NCBI RefSeq assembly: GCF_030272615.1 | Contig: NC_081414.1 | Coordinates: 309,935,164-309,999,163, forward strand | Source of the DNA: Cryptomeria japonica | Taxonomy: Eukaryota > Streptophyta > Pinopsida > Cupressales > Cupressaceae | DNA length: 64,000 nucleotides | Direction: 5' to 3' | Part shown: positions 43,600 through 54,167 of the stretch, one piece after another | How the letters are laid out: each line of letters begins with the position of its first letter | How positions within the stretch are numbered: position 1 is the stretch's first letter | Notes under the pieces: model-generated | What the model was told of the DNA's origin: nothing | Databases searched by the model: none | Seen by the model: the letters and a program-made list of their open reading frames with translations, nothing else | Made by a program: the position numbers and the translations under genes

Positions 43600-44656
43600 T
43601 GATTGAGCCATTGAGCGATCGATAAATAAGAGCGATTGAAATTGAAATGGAAAAGAAAGAAACCAAAGTCCAAAGATTCAACAATTGGGGGAGTAAAATT
43701 TCTCCAAGTTATCTTAGCTCATTCGAGAACCAAGTTGAAAGATGGATGTTTCCTCATAAATCTAAGGACCAAAGATTGACTCCCAACCTCAATTGAGGTA
43801 GAATAAACACATGAACCTAAACAATGAAAGTCCAAGGACCCATTCATAAAGACCACTTCTAAATCACCCACCAAAAAAGTGATGCATCCTGGAGAAGAGA
43901 GGGGAGTAGAATAGATAGTTTGGGATGGGCACCTTGGTGGAAGAAGGTAGGATCAATGACGACAAAGGATGAGGAGGGTTAGGATTTTCTCTATTAATCT
44001 ATTCCAAGTGGAAAATACTGCATTCATGGTATGGGGTGGATTTATTTTTGGAATTCATGAGGGTTTGGGGATCTAAGTGGGGAGAAACCATCACAGGAGA
44101 AAAAGAAATGGGGGCAAGGAATTCCCCCAATTAACAAAGCACTTGAGGCCACCCCAAGATGATTGAAATCAATATTGGGATTTGTTTGTGTGGCCTACAA
44201 AATTGTCATGATCTTATTTGATTTGGATCAAAATAGATAACACTTATGACTGCCATTTTTTCCTTCTCTAGCATCAATTGCATGCCTAAGATTTTCACAT
44301 ATTATCCCATTCTTCATGTTAGCACACCTTTGCTTGCCTTATTTCCATCGCCCTTCTCCTTCACACCTTCACACATCTCCATATCCAATATTACTTCTTG
44401 TGGATGAAGGGCCTACATTACCTCTTGTAACTCAATCAAAATTTAGCTTGAATTTCCCTTTAGTGGGAGGGATCCATCTAACATTTTCTTGGTTCAAATT
44501 TTGGTTTAATTAACATTATTCATGAGTAGGGTAGGGGGCTTAATATGTATTATCATAAACATTTCATTGTCTTAATTTCAAAATGTTCTCTTCTTTTGAT
44601 TTTCCTCTCAAAATCTAGCTATTGTTTTTTTTTTTTAGGCAAAAGTGGCAAGCCAT

Positions 44657-44658
<2 letters not shown>
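43600..44658. other. Unclassified DNA
   Basis: Roughly 1 kb without a gene or element end that I recognise. Short ORFs on either strand are under 70 codons and lack motifs. Confidence 0.5.

Positions 44659-44723
<65 letters not shown>
44659..44723. repeat. (AT)n microsatellite
   Basis: About 64 uninterrupted alternating bases, i.e. some 32 AT units, next to a poly(T) run at 44626-44637. Confidence 0.98.
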
Positions 44724-44725
<2 letters not shown>

Positions 44726-44857
44726 ATAACTGATTCAAGAGATCAATAGGGAAAGAACCATGAAGAAAACCCTATATCCTTTCTCAGATACAATGAACAA
44801 AGAGAAATCAAAGCTATAAGAAGAAACTCCCCAAAGATCCTAAGAAAGAGACGAATT

Positions 44858-45387
44858 TGTGTTATATCAAAACTTGAACACTAGTATGTTGTCCTATTAA
44901 TCAGTTCATAAGAGAGCCTCCATTACCAGTACTACAATATTGATTTATAAAATGTCTCCACTACCGATTCTGCTATACCGGGGATTAAAACCGAAGAGAC
45001 TAAAACCTGTTACTGGTGAGTAGATGTGTATACCGGTCCATTGAGGAAAATGCCATCGTAACCGGTTGTGTTATACTGGAACTTGAATACCGGTATGCTA
45101 ACCTATTAACCGGTTCACAAAAGAGCCTCCATTATCGATACTACAGTACTGATATACAAAATGTCTCAATTATCGGTTGGATTAGAACCGAAGAGACTAA
45201 AACCTGTTAGGATGAACCAATTGGCCCCAAAACCTGTATGAATTATCAAAATTTACTCCTCCATAGGCTGCGAACTTGATAAAAATCCATCACCAACATT
45301 GACCAGTTGGCCCCAAAACTAGTATGAACATCAAGAGTTACTCCTCCAAAGGCTACGAGCCCAACAAAAATCCGTCACCAACATTGA
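44858..45387. repeat. Two consecutive tandem duplications
   Basis: First pair: 44858-45012 and 45066-45210 share GTGTTATA.. to AAACCTGTTA with a 53-base spacer. Second pair: 45213-45299 and 45300-45387 are adjacent 87-base units starting TGAACCAATTGG/TTGACCAGTTGG and ending CACCAACATT. ACCGGT motifs and their variants are common here, so the DNA may derive from a copia LTR. Confidence 0.8.
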
Positions 45388-45835
45388 GTGTAGAAAAGGA
45401 AGATATCAGGTCTTCAAACGGTGAACAATGGATTTCATTAACTTGGTCAAAAGAGAGTCGAAGAGGAGGAGAAATATTGTTAACTTGCATAGAAGCCTCA
45501 TTACCCACTAGCACTGGTGGAGAGATAACAAATGGCTTTGTTTGCCCATGATCGTGGCCTAAAATTGCTAAGATGACATGCAATTTAGAGAAGATTTGGC
45601 TTTCTATGTCTGAATTTAAACTTCTCCTTGCATTGCGAGCAACTATTTGGAAGGGTCTTACATTCTGTAGGGAGAGTGACCGCTTTATGCTATCAAAGAT
45701 TGTGGGAAATTCTTCATGAGTGAGTAGAAGCTGCCTAGGAAATAGGCCACCAACTTTTTCCTGACCATTCCACAAATCATACTGGCGGATGGCATCCAAA
45801 AGTTGGTTGTCATTCAAAAAATTTGCCTTAATCAT
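45353..45835 (-). CDS. Open reading frame of 160 codons, unknown product
   Basis: This is one of the few uninterrupted minus-strand frames outside recognised elements. It begins MIKANFLNDNQLLDAIRQYD and has a mixed composition with LLTHEEFPTIFDSIKRSLSL and VARNARRSLNSDIESQIFSK, but no motif I recognise, no signal peptide and no membrane span. Its C-terminus overlaps the second 87-base tandem unit. It could be a LINE ORF1 fragment, given LINE RNase H further left on the same strand, or an unrelated remnant. Expression cannot be judged. Confidence 0.3.
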   Translation of the reverse strand: MIKANFLNDNQLLDAIRQYDLWNGQEKVGGLFPRQLLLTHEEFPTIFDSIKRSLSLQNVRPFQIVARNARRSLNSDIESQIFSKLHVILAILGHDHGQTKPFVISPPVLVGNEASMQVNNISPPLRLSFDQVNEIHCSPFEDLISSFSTLNVGDGFLLGS

Positions 45836-46652
45836 TTTATAAACGATGTTCTTTAAGGGAACCTAGGACTGCAACAAGTCTAATATATTGGAAAGAAAAA
45901 TAGAAACCAATTGGGAAGGAAAGATAAACCTTTTCTCTTGTGGATAGAGTATTTCTTCACTGATAATCCTTTGGATACTTCATTTGCAATGTTGACAAGA
46001 GGTGTTGAAGACAATACCCAATTGGTCTTCGATGATGTGGTCCTCAAACGTCGTCTCCCAAGCAGCAACTATCACGGACACTCCGTAGTTTTGTGGAGAG
46101 TAATCTATAATGCAATAAAATAGGTTAGGCTGTAGAGGCAAGAACAAGTAGGTTATGAATCGACACTTGATAAGAACACTGACTATCTTGATAATCACAT
46201 ACCCTACCAAAATAATTTCGAATCTCGTTCTGCTATGAAATTATTAGCAAAAATGAGAAACATGCTTGATACTGATTTTATTAATTATTTTGCAGAGTAG
46301 CAAAGGATGTCGCATGTGTGAGATCAAACGAAGAGATATCTTTGATTTCACGAGACTCATAGGGTAGGCCACCATCGTATTGCCAACATGGAAGCTCATA
46401 GAATGAGCCACCATCGTACTGCCGACATGGAAGGTGAATGAGAAATCAACAGACACCATTACGACCGCCATCAAATTTTCAGTAGGGATGAAGGATGAAC
46501 AATCAATCAACTTGAAATAATAAAGCCGAACATACCAAGCTTTAAATCCACTTGATGCGAGTGTAGAAAGCATCATTAATTGCTCACTTTACAAAACCAG
46601 AGCTAATAAATTATGTCAAAATCTTGCAAAATAGGGTGAGTGTGTCAATCAT
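45836..46652. other. Unclassified DNA with a 39-base tandem duplication
   Basis: The region holds only short ORFs on both strands. A 39-base unit occurs twice in tandem at 46356-46394 and 46395-46433; on the minus strand it encodes a 13-residue repeat (FHVGSTMVAHSMS and FHVGNTMVAYPMS) within a 110-codon frame (46576-46244). Confidence 0.6.
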
Positions 46653-47790
46653 TTAAATATTTTTTCTTTCATCATTGATAATGCTTGCTAGATGAGGAAA
46701 ATTTTCCACCTTGAAATTTGGAGATGCAGAGTCCACTTCCAGCTTGTCACATCCCAAATTTTCTAATACATCTTCTACTCTATTACCTTCCCTGAATATG
46801 TGAGAAATGCAACATTCCTCAAATGAATCTAGTAACAACCATGTTCACTTTAAAATGTAGGAGATTTTCCAGTTAAATGAACATCTGGAAATGCAAGCTT
46901 TCACTATAATAGAAGAATCTCCTTCAACATGTAACCTGGGGAACCTAATGTTTTTTGCCAATGTCAGTCCATATAATAAGGTAAGAGCTTTCGCTAAATT
47001 GTTTGTGCCAGGAGGAATAGAAGAATATTTAGTTGCCAAGAGAGAACCTAAGTGATCTCTAATACAAAATCCAATTCCCAAATCACTAGGATTTCCTCTA
47101 GATGAACCATCAAAATTTAATTTGACAAATTTAATTGGAGGAGGTTGCCATTTAATTAGGTTTCTATTGATTGACTGGATTTCTCGGTCAAATGTAGCAC
47201 AAAAAGAAGGGATAGCAAGACCTTTCCAAATCTTGATAATGCGGCCATCCCAAGATGAAAAATTAAAATTGCTACTTATGTTCTTGATATAAGCATTAAC
47301 TTGTTCTGAAGCATATTTCTCAATTCCTTCTAGTACCAAATGAGTTGGAGATTCAGTCTATCTAAAAATTCTTTTATTTCTTTCCCACCAGATTGACCAA
47401 ATGACAGTCGCCAGAATACATTTCCAAATTCTATCAAATAAAGAGTTTGTGAAAAGAGTAGGCCAGGATTGAAAAAGTTCCCATAAAGTATAGGGCAGCA
47501 ACATAGATAAATTCAGTTTCTCCACTACATGGAACCAACATTGCTAAGCAAAGGGACACCTAAGGAGTAAATGGTCTATAGTTTCAATTTCAACTTTGCA
47601 TAATACACAAGCAAAAGAGTTAGTAATGTGTAATCTTTCCAATTTATCACTTGTTAATATCTATTTTCTCAAAGCTAAGCAGGAAAAGAAACTTTCATTA
47701 GGAAGCACAACACTATTCCAACAAAATGAAAAATCAACTCTTAACTTGCTGATATTCCATATGTCGGGCAGCCACATAGCCATCTCTGAC
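46653..47790 (-). pseudogene. LINE-a: zinc-binding and RNase H end of a non-LTR retrotransposon
   Basis: Minus-strand order: a PNESFFSCLALRKQILTSDK segment, then CVLCKVEIETIDHLLLRCPF with AQQCW at about 47615-47535 (the zf-RVT His/Cys zinc-binding region after LINE RT), WWERNKRIF, and RNase H: PPIKFVKLNFDGSSRGNPSD (47198-47110), GTNNLAKALTLLYGLTLAK, HVEGDSSIIVKACIS, and after a stop SHIFREGNRVEDVLENLGCD at 46805-46745. The canonical A-E-x-x-A helix reads N-L-A-K-A, so one catalytic acidic residue is lost. RT is not attached here. Confidence 0.75.
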
Positions 47791-47927
47791 TAAATATTTG
47801 CCATCATGAGTTGAATATTGTTATCAATTAGAAATATTTTATTTGGCAATGATTTATCATAAAATATTATTTGGTTTCAATCCTTCCATGTATGATAGAT
47901 TAGTATTGAGGGGATGATAATCCATAA
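47791..47927 (-). pseudogene. LINE-b fragment left of E9
   Basis: The minus strand reads IIPSILIYHTWKD followed by NQIIFYDKSLPNKIFL, matching the W-x-x-W-K-x-R-N-x-x-I-F segment that follows the LINE zinc-binding region. It would continue the LINE-b sequence that stops at 54168 on the other side of E9. Confidence 0.55.
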
Positions 47928-48713
47928 TGATGCAAGAGCATCCCCGGTTCATAGCAATCTTGCATCAACCAAAAATATTTCCTTTTTGTTTTGCTTTTTG
48001 TTTGCAGTTTCAACATTTCTTTCTGTGTGTCCTGGATTTGGCTCACCGGAACCTGTGGAGTTGGATTTTTCTTTAAGACTTGATCATCTTCCTTATTCCC
48101 AAACCATGGAGCATTTGGATCATTTTCCAGCAAGTTATCGCTACTAGTTTTTGAGACATTTTTCTATTACCGATTGCCTGGACCTATTTGCATTGGTGTT
48201 CTAATAGACCCCTTCCGTAGCTTGTGGAGCCCTGAGCATTGATTCTAATGTTCCTTAGCGTGTGACCGACCTTTCCCCATGATCTACAATTTGAATCCTT
48301 TGGATTTTTTGGAGGAATTTCTTTGGTTGAGGTGGACCTTGTTGGTTTTACACGTTAGGCCTTGTTCTTCAGGTTTTGATCCCTTTTTGGGCTGAACAAA
48401 TCCCCTTGGATCATATAAATAATTGTAATAGAGTATTAGAATGTAATCAAGAAGTGAGACAGAGCATAGAAGATATATCTTAAGATTTGAGGTCCTAGTT
48501 GTGACCTATTCTGTATTTTGAGCATGTTTTAGCAGGCTTGTGTGCTGGTTTTTGTAACTTGGTTGTTACCGATTGGTTGTAATAAGTTTTCATGATATAA
48601 TTCAATTTGTTTTGCATTGCCTCCATCATGTCCCTGTGTTTCCGTTGTGTTTACTCTTGCTGACCGGTTTGGACTGATCTCTTTGAGGTCCCTCCTAACC
48701 GGTGACTGCTTCA
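47928..48713 (+). repeat. E9 5' LTR
   Basis: TGATGCAAGAGCATCC to TGCTTCA. The 3' copy starts TAATGCAGG. Differences between the LTRs are mostly C/T and G/A, many at CCGG-like sites. Confidence 0.92.
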
Positions 48714-48715
48714 AG

Positions 48716-48726
48716 TGGTATCAGAG
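48716..48726 (+). promoter_or_regulatory. E9 primer-binding site for initiator tRNA-Met
   Basis: TGGTATCAGAG begins two bases after the LTR end at 48713. The same site type serves chromoviruses and copia elements. Confidence 0.9.
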
Positions 48727-48841
48727 TGAGCTTTCATTCCAGATATTGCATTGTCCTGAGAACTTTGTTGTAGGGTGGTGGATTGTGGATCTGAACTGCA
48801 ACTGTAGAGGACTGGCGTAAAGATTGTGCGAAGAGGAACTA

Positions 48842-49870
48842 GGAATAGTGGAGCACGTGGGAATGCAGGCCCTGCTGTGATGGAAATGTTGTGAGGAATA
48901 GTAGTGTGGTTGGAAGCCGTGGAGACAATCCAAACAAGAGGCCGACACATTGAAGATGCAAGTGAAGATGAAGGAGAAGAAGCCCCGATAAAACAAGTAA
49001 ACCCATCAGTGGTTGATCCAAATGAGGAAAGGTTTTTGAGGGTTTTGAGTAGGGTGAATACTAAACCTCATTTTACCCCACCGAAATATGATGGAAAGTT
49101 GGATTTATATGAATTGATAGGTTGGATCTCAGAGATGGAGAAATATTTTGATTTTAAAAATACTGCAGAAGAAAGGAAGGTGAAATATGCCTATACCTAG
49201 TTGAAAGGTCATGCATCTCTTTGGTGGGAGCATTTGCAGGTTGATAGATAGAGAAGAGGTAAAGAGAAGATCAAGACATGGGATCAGATGGTTGCTAAGT
49301 TGAGATCAAAATTTATGCCAGCTGATTATCAAGTGAATCTGTTCCGGAAGTTGTAGGATTTTAGACAGAAGGAATCTAATGTGAAGGGATACACCAAAGC
49401 ATTTTACAAGTTGAATATCAGATCCGGACATGTTGATGATGAAGTTGAACAAGTTGCAAGATATTTGAATGGATTGCGGGTGTCTATACAAGATGAACTC
49501 AATTTGATCAAATTATAGAGTGTTGAAGAGGCTTACCAGTAGCCTTGAACACAGAAGAGAAGCTAAACAAAAGACATGAGCAGAGGCAGAGAGACAGAGG
49601 TGGAAGGTTTTCTAGAGGAATATTTCAAGGAGGAAGAGGATATACCAGAGGTAGAGGAACCTGTATAGATCATAACAAGGACAAAGAAGTGAGCAAAGAA
49701 GGAAATTCATACTGAAAAGATGATAGAAATTTCTACAGAAGGAGAGAAGCAGATGGCTACTGAAATGAGAATTTTGGAGGAGATGACAGAAGACAAGACA
49801 AGAGAGTGTTTAGAGGAACTTGATATAAGTGTGGAGGAGAAGGAAATCGTGCTTTCAAGTGTAAGAAGGT
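48842..49870 (+). pseudogene. E9 Gag
   Basis: The open stretch 48904-49200 gives FTPPKYDGKLDLYELIGWIS and, after a stop, LKGHASLWWEHLQ and AKLRSKFMPADYQ, the retrotransposon Gag capsid pattern. A basic Arg/Gly-rich stretch follows at about 49560-49670. A degenerate zinc knuckle lies at about 49819-49866, with the first Cys changed to a stop (then YKCGGEGNRAFKCKK). At least eight stops are present. Confidence 0.85.
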
Positions 49871-50009
49871 AGAGAATACCGAAAGAACAACAATGGTGAA
49901 AGAAAACCCCACCGAATTAGATAATAAATCGGAAGATGGATAACTATTGATGATGAGGAGAGATTTGTGTCATACTGGGAGAGGTGAAGAGCCCTTGTAG
50001 AGGAAGAAT

Positions 50010-50339
50010 TTGTTCAAGACTAGATGTAAGGTATTCGGTAAGTGTTGTAAAGTTGTTATTGATAGTAGTAGTTTAGATAATCTTGTTTCAGAAGAGATGG
50101 TGAATAAGTTGAATTTGGAAAGTTTGAAACACCCTAAGCCTTATCAGATAGCATGGACTCATGATGAACATAAGTTGTTAGTAAGTGAGCAATGTTTGGT
50201 GAAATTAAAAATTAAGAATTATCATGATGAAGTCTTGTGTGATATTACGCCTATGGATATCTATCATCTTTTGTTGGGTTGACCTTGGCAATTTGATAGA
50301 CATGCAATAAATGATGGGAGAAAAAATACATATACTATT
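50010..50339 (+). pseudogene. E9 protease
   Basis: CKVVIDSSSLDNLVSEEMV occupies the position of the aspartic protease active site; the usual D-S-G-A/C is D-S-S-S here, so the conserved Gly is lost. PMDIYHLLLG then a stop and PWQFDRHAINDGR match the second half (ILLGRPWQ-type). Enzyme activity is unlikely. Confidence 0.8.
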
Positions 50340-51550
50340 GTGGCCAATGGGATAAAGCAAACCTTGTTTCCCTTGGAGGAACCTTTGAAGAGTGAAGTTT
50401 GTACAAATCCTAGAATCTATTTGGTGGATGGAAGGAAATTCCTGGATGGATTGAGACATGAGAATGTGTGTTTTGCCTTAGTTCTTAAGAAGATTGAGAA
50501 TCCAAAGCATGAAGAAGAACAATCGGAAGAGATAAAAGATTTGCTGAGAGAATATGAAGACATCATTTCAGATAATGTGCTTGATGGATTGCCACTTGCG
50601 AGAAGTATGAGTCATTACATGGACTTGCTAGCCGGAGCTAGTTTGCCTAACAAAGTTGCATACCGAATGACACCGATAGAAAATGAAGAGCTGAATAGAC
50701 AAGTGCAGGAGCTATTGAAGAAAGGTTTGATCAGAGAAAGTCTAAGCCCTTGTGTAGTACTAGCAGTATTAGTACCTAAGAGGAATGGAGAGTGGAGGAT
50801 GTGCACTGATTCCAGAGCAATAAACAAGATCACAATGAAATATTGGTTTCCTTTGCTTAGGATGGATGACATATGGATTGTTTGAGAAGAGCCAAATACT
50901 TTACAAAGATAGACTTGAAGAGTGGATATCATTACATCAGGATCAGAGAAGGAGATGAGTGGAAGACAACATTCAAGACAAATGAAGGATTGTATGAATG
51001 GTTGGTGATGCCTTTTGGGTTAACTAATGCACCAAGTACTTTCACGAGGCTGATGAATGAGGTATTGAAGAAATTCTTGGGTAAGTTTGTTATTGTATAT
51101 TTGGATGAAATTCTGATTTTTTGTAAGACAAAAGAGGATCATTTGTTACATTTGAGACAAGTTTTGCAGAGGTTGAGGGAAGAAAAGTTGCTGATAAATC
51201 TTAACAAGTGTACTTTCATGAAGGAAGAATTAGTTTGTTTGGGATTTGTGATATCTGAGGATGGTTTGAAGATGGACCCTAAGAAAGTAAAAGCAATTAT
51301 TGAGTGGCCTACATCAGAAAGCATTGGAGAGGTAAGATCATTTCATGGATTAGCCAGTTTCTACCAGAGGTTCATCAGAAATTTCAGTTCAGTTTGTAAC
51401 CCTATGATTGAGACCATGAGGGGAGATCCGAAGGAATTCAAGTGGACCATCAGAGTAGACAAATTTTTTGAGCTGTTGAAACGAAAAGTGACTGAGCAGC
51501 CCGTGTTAGCTTTATCAAATTTCAATAAAGTATTTCAAGTGGAACAATAA
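50340..51550 (+). pseudogene. E9 reverse transcriptase
   Basis: Two long open frames overlap: 50340-50885 (181 codons) and 50873-51550 (225 codons), separated by a one-base shift near 50880. Motifs in order: [80 protein letters not shown], then YLDEIL at 51098-51115, and [17 protein letters not shown]. The catalytic YLDD is YLDE (second Asp to Glu at 51107-51109). The connection domain ([19 protein letters not shown]) is preserved. Confidence 0.92.
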
Positions 51551-51900
51551 TAGGAGCAGTCTTGAGTCAGGAAGGGAGAACAAGTATCTTATTTTAGTGA
51601 GAAATTGAATGATACTCGAAGGAGATATTCAGTGTATGATCAAGAATTTTATGCCAAAGTTCAAGCCTTGAAGAAGTGGAGACATTAGCTGTTGCCTAAA
51701 GAGTTTGTGTTATATATGGATCATCAAGCTTTGCGGTATTTGAGTAGTCATAGTAAGTTGAATCAGAGACATATGAGATGGGTAGAATTTTTGCAGAGTT
51801 ACACCTTTGTGTTGAAGCATAGAAGTGGGAAATCTAAAAAAGTTGCTGATGCATTGAGTGGGAGAAGGAATTTGCTGACAAAGATGAGACTGATATTATT
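51551..51900 (+). pseudogene. E9 RNase H
   Basis: Pieces: VSYFSEKLNDTRRRYSVYDQ EFYA after a shift, then a 117-codon frame starting at 51692: FVLYMDHQALRYLSSHSKLN, RHMRWVEFLQSYTFVLKHRS and KVADALSGR. The last block is the usual N-x-VADALSR with Asn lost and Gly inserted. The domain sits between RT and integrase as in all Ty3/gypsy elements. Confidence 0.85.
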
Positions 51901-53170
51901 GGGATTGGAGAAATTGAAGACCTTGTATGATGATGACCCGGATTTTGTAGAACCTTGGAGAACATGTAGAGAACCAGTTACCGTAGATAGAAGCAAGTGG
52001 CTGGATTACTTCATTCAGGATGGGATATTATTCAGAGCAATATAGTTGTGCATACCTAAGAGTTCTATGAGGGAGAATCTGATAAAGGAGAAACATAGTG
52101 GAGGATTAGCCCAATATTTTGGTATTGACAAAATAGTAGCATTGGTGAGTGAGAATTACTTCTGGCCCTAGATTCATAAGGATGTTAGGATATATGTTCA
52201 AAGTTGTAGAGTTTGTCAAGTTGTAAAGGGTAGTAGTCATAATGTTGGATTGTATAAACCTTTGACAGTATCAGTAAGACCTTGTGAGGATATAAGAATG
52301 GATTTCATACTTGGATTACCTAAAATGCAGAGAGGGAATGATTCTATATTTGTGGTAGTGGATAGATTCTCGAAGATGGCTCATTTCATACCTTGTAAGA
52401 AAACATCAGATGCATTACATGTAGCAGACCTATTTTTCAAGGAAGTAGTGAGATTGCATGGATTACCTAAGAGAATAGTTTCAGATAGGGACATTCAGTT
52501 TGTTGGCTATTTTTGGAGAACACTTTGGAAGAAGATGAAGACAGATTTGAAGTTGAGTTCTACTTTTCATCCATAGACTGATGGACAGACAAAAGTATTT
52601 AACCAGAGCTTGGGAAATTTGTTGAGATGTTTAGTTGAAGATAAAACCATAAGTTGGGATTTGATTCTTGCACAAGCAAAGTTTGCCTATAATAATTCAG
52701 TAAACATGAGTACCATAAGAACACCTTTTGAGATTGTTACCGGAGCACACCCTAGAGGTATATCATAATTAAGAGATATTAGTAGTGAAGACCAGATAAA
52801 TTTAGAAACAGAAGAATTTGCAGATCACATGAAGGACTTACATATTCAAGTTAAGAAACATATGGAGGACATGAACAACAAGTATAAGGAGAAAGCAGAT
52901 GAGAAGAGGAGACATAAGGAATTTGAAGTTGACGATGTAGTGATGGTGTATTTGAGAAAAGAAAGATTCCTGGTTGGAACTTATAACAAGTTGCAGATGA
53001 GGAAGTTTGGACCTTGCAGGATTTTGAGAAAGTTCAGTTCTGGGAATGCATATGAAGTGGAGTTACCGGATAGTCTGAGTATTTCACCTATGTTTAACAT
53101 TGCAAATCTTCATCTGTATCATGAACCAAAATTCAATCAGGACAGTATTGCAGACTTGGAGAAATAGTTG
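51901..53170 (+). pseudogene. E9 integrase
   Basis: The zinc-binding HHCC region is HSGGLAQYFGIDKIV..CRVCQ (52090-52220); the second His is Tyr. The core includes [54 protein letters not shown] (second Asp present) and HP-stop-TDGQTKVFNQ, in which the catalytic Glu of TDGQTE is Lys (52592-52594). A GPF-type C-terminal region follows: VVMVYLRKERF and GPCRILRKFSSGNAYEVELP. Loss of the Glu removes activity. Confidence 0.9.
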
Positions 53171-53350
53171 CCCCAGAAGGAACCATATCAGATTGAAGAC
53201 ATTTTGGATAGTAGGATTGAGCATAGTACCCGGAGCAGTTAGTATAAGGAGTATCTTGTGAAGTGGAAGGACACACCAGTTGAAGATTCGTCTTGGATTT
53301 CTTAGGCAGAGGTAGACCGCCTTGGTTTTCCTCTAACCCCAACAAAGTGA
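53171..53350 (+). pseudogene. E9 chromodomain
   Basis: PYQIEDILDSRIEHSTRSS then YKEYLVKWKDTPVEDSSWIS show the chromodomain pattern (I-L-D-x-R, YLVKWK, SSWI). Two stops are present (one in place of the Gln before YKEY). In chromoviruses, this C-terminal module of integrase directs insertion to certain chromatin. Confidence 0.85.
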
Positions 53351-53383
53351 GAGACTCACTTTTTTTCAACAACCTTAGATGTC

Positions 53384-54167
53384 TAATGCAGGAGCATCCT
53401 CGGTTCATAGCAATCTTGCATCAACCAAAAATATTTCCTTTTTGTTTTACTTTTTGTTTGCAGTTTCAACATTTCTTTCCATGTGTCTCGGATTTAGCTC
53501 ACCAGAACCCGTAAAGTTGTATTTTTCTTGAAGACTTGATCATCTTCCTTATTCCCAAACCATGGAGCATTTGGATCATTTTCCGGTGAGTTATCGCTAC
53601 CGATTTTTGAGACAATTTTTTGCTACCGGTTGCCTAGAACTATTTGCATTGATGATCTACCATATCCCTTCTGTAGCTTGCAGAGCCCTGAGCGTTGATT
53701 TTGATGTTCCTCAGCATGTTACTAACCTTTCCCCATGATCTACACTTCCTCCTTTGTATTTTTCTGAGGAATTTCTTTGGTGGAGGCCGACCTTGTTGGT
53801 TTTACACGTTAGGCCTTGTTCTTCGGGTTTTGATCCCTTTTTGGGTTGACCGGATCCCCTTGGATCATATAAATCATTGTAATAGAGCATTAGAATGTAA
53901 TCAAGAAGTGATACTGAGCATAGAAGATAGATCTTAGGATTTGAGGTCTCGATTGTGACCTGTTCTATATTTTGAGCATGTTTTAGTAGGCATGTGAGCC
54001 GATTTCTATAACTCGGTTGTTACCGGTTGGTTGTAATTATTTTTCATGATATAATTCAATCTGTTCAGCATTGCCTCCATCATGTCCCTGTGTTTCCATT
54101 GTGTTTACTCTTGTTGACCGGTATTGACTGATCTCTTTGAGGTCCCTCCTAACTAGTGATTGCTTCA
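53384..54167 (+). repeat. E9 3' LTR
   Basis: Matches 47928-48713 along its length and ends TGCTTCA. I do not see a clear polypurine tract directly before it (only GTGAGAGA at 53348-53355). Confidence 0.92.

Larger units (their letters stand above)
47928..54167 (+). mobile_element. E9: full-length Ty3/gypsy chromovirus
   Basis: LTRs of about 785 bases (47928-48713 and 53384-54167) flank gag, protease, reverse transcriptase, RNase H, integrase and a chromodomain, the chromovirus layout. Flanking bases CATAA (47923-47927) and CATAT (54168-54172) are a 5-bp target duplication with one change. It interrupts LINE-b. Several stops and catalytic substitutions show it is dead, although single frames are still up to 225 codons long. 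Confidence 0.92.

Noticed and set aside
44659-44723. Replication origin or matrix attachment site at the AT tract
   Set aside because: A pure AT microsatellite alone does not support such a call.
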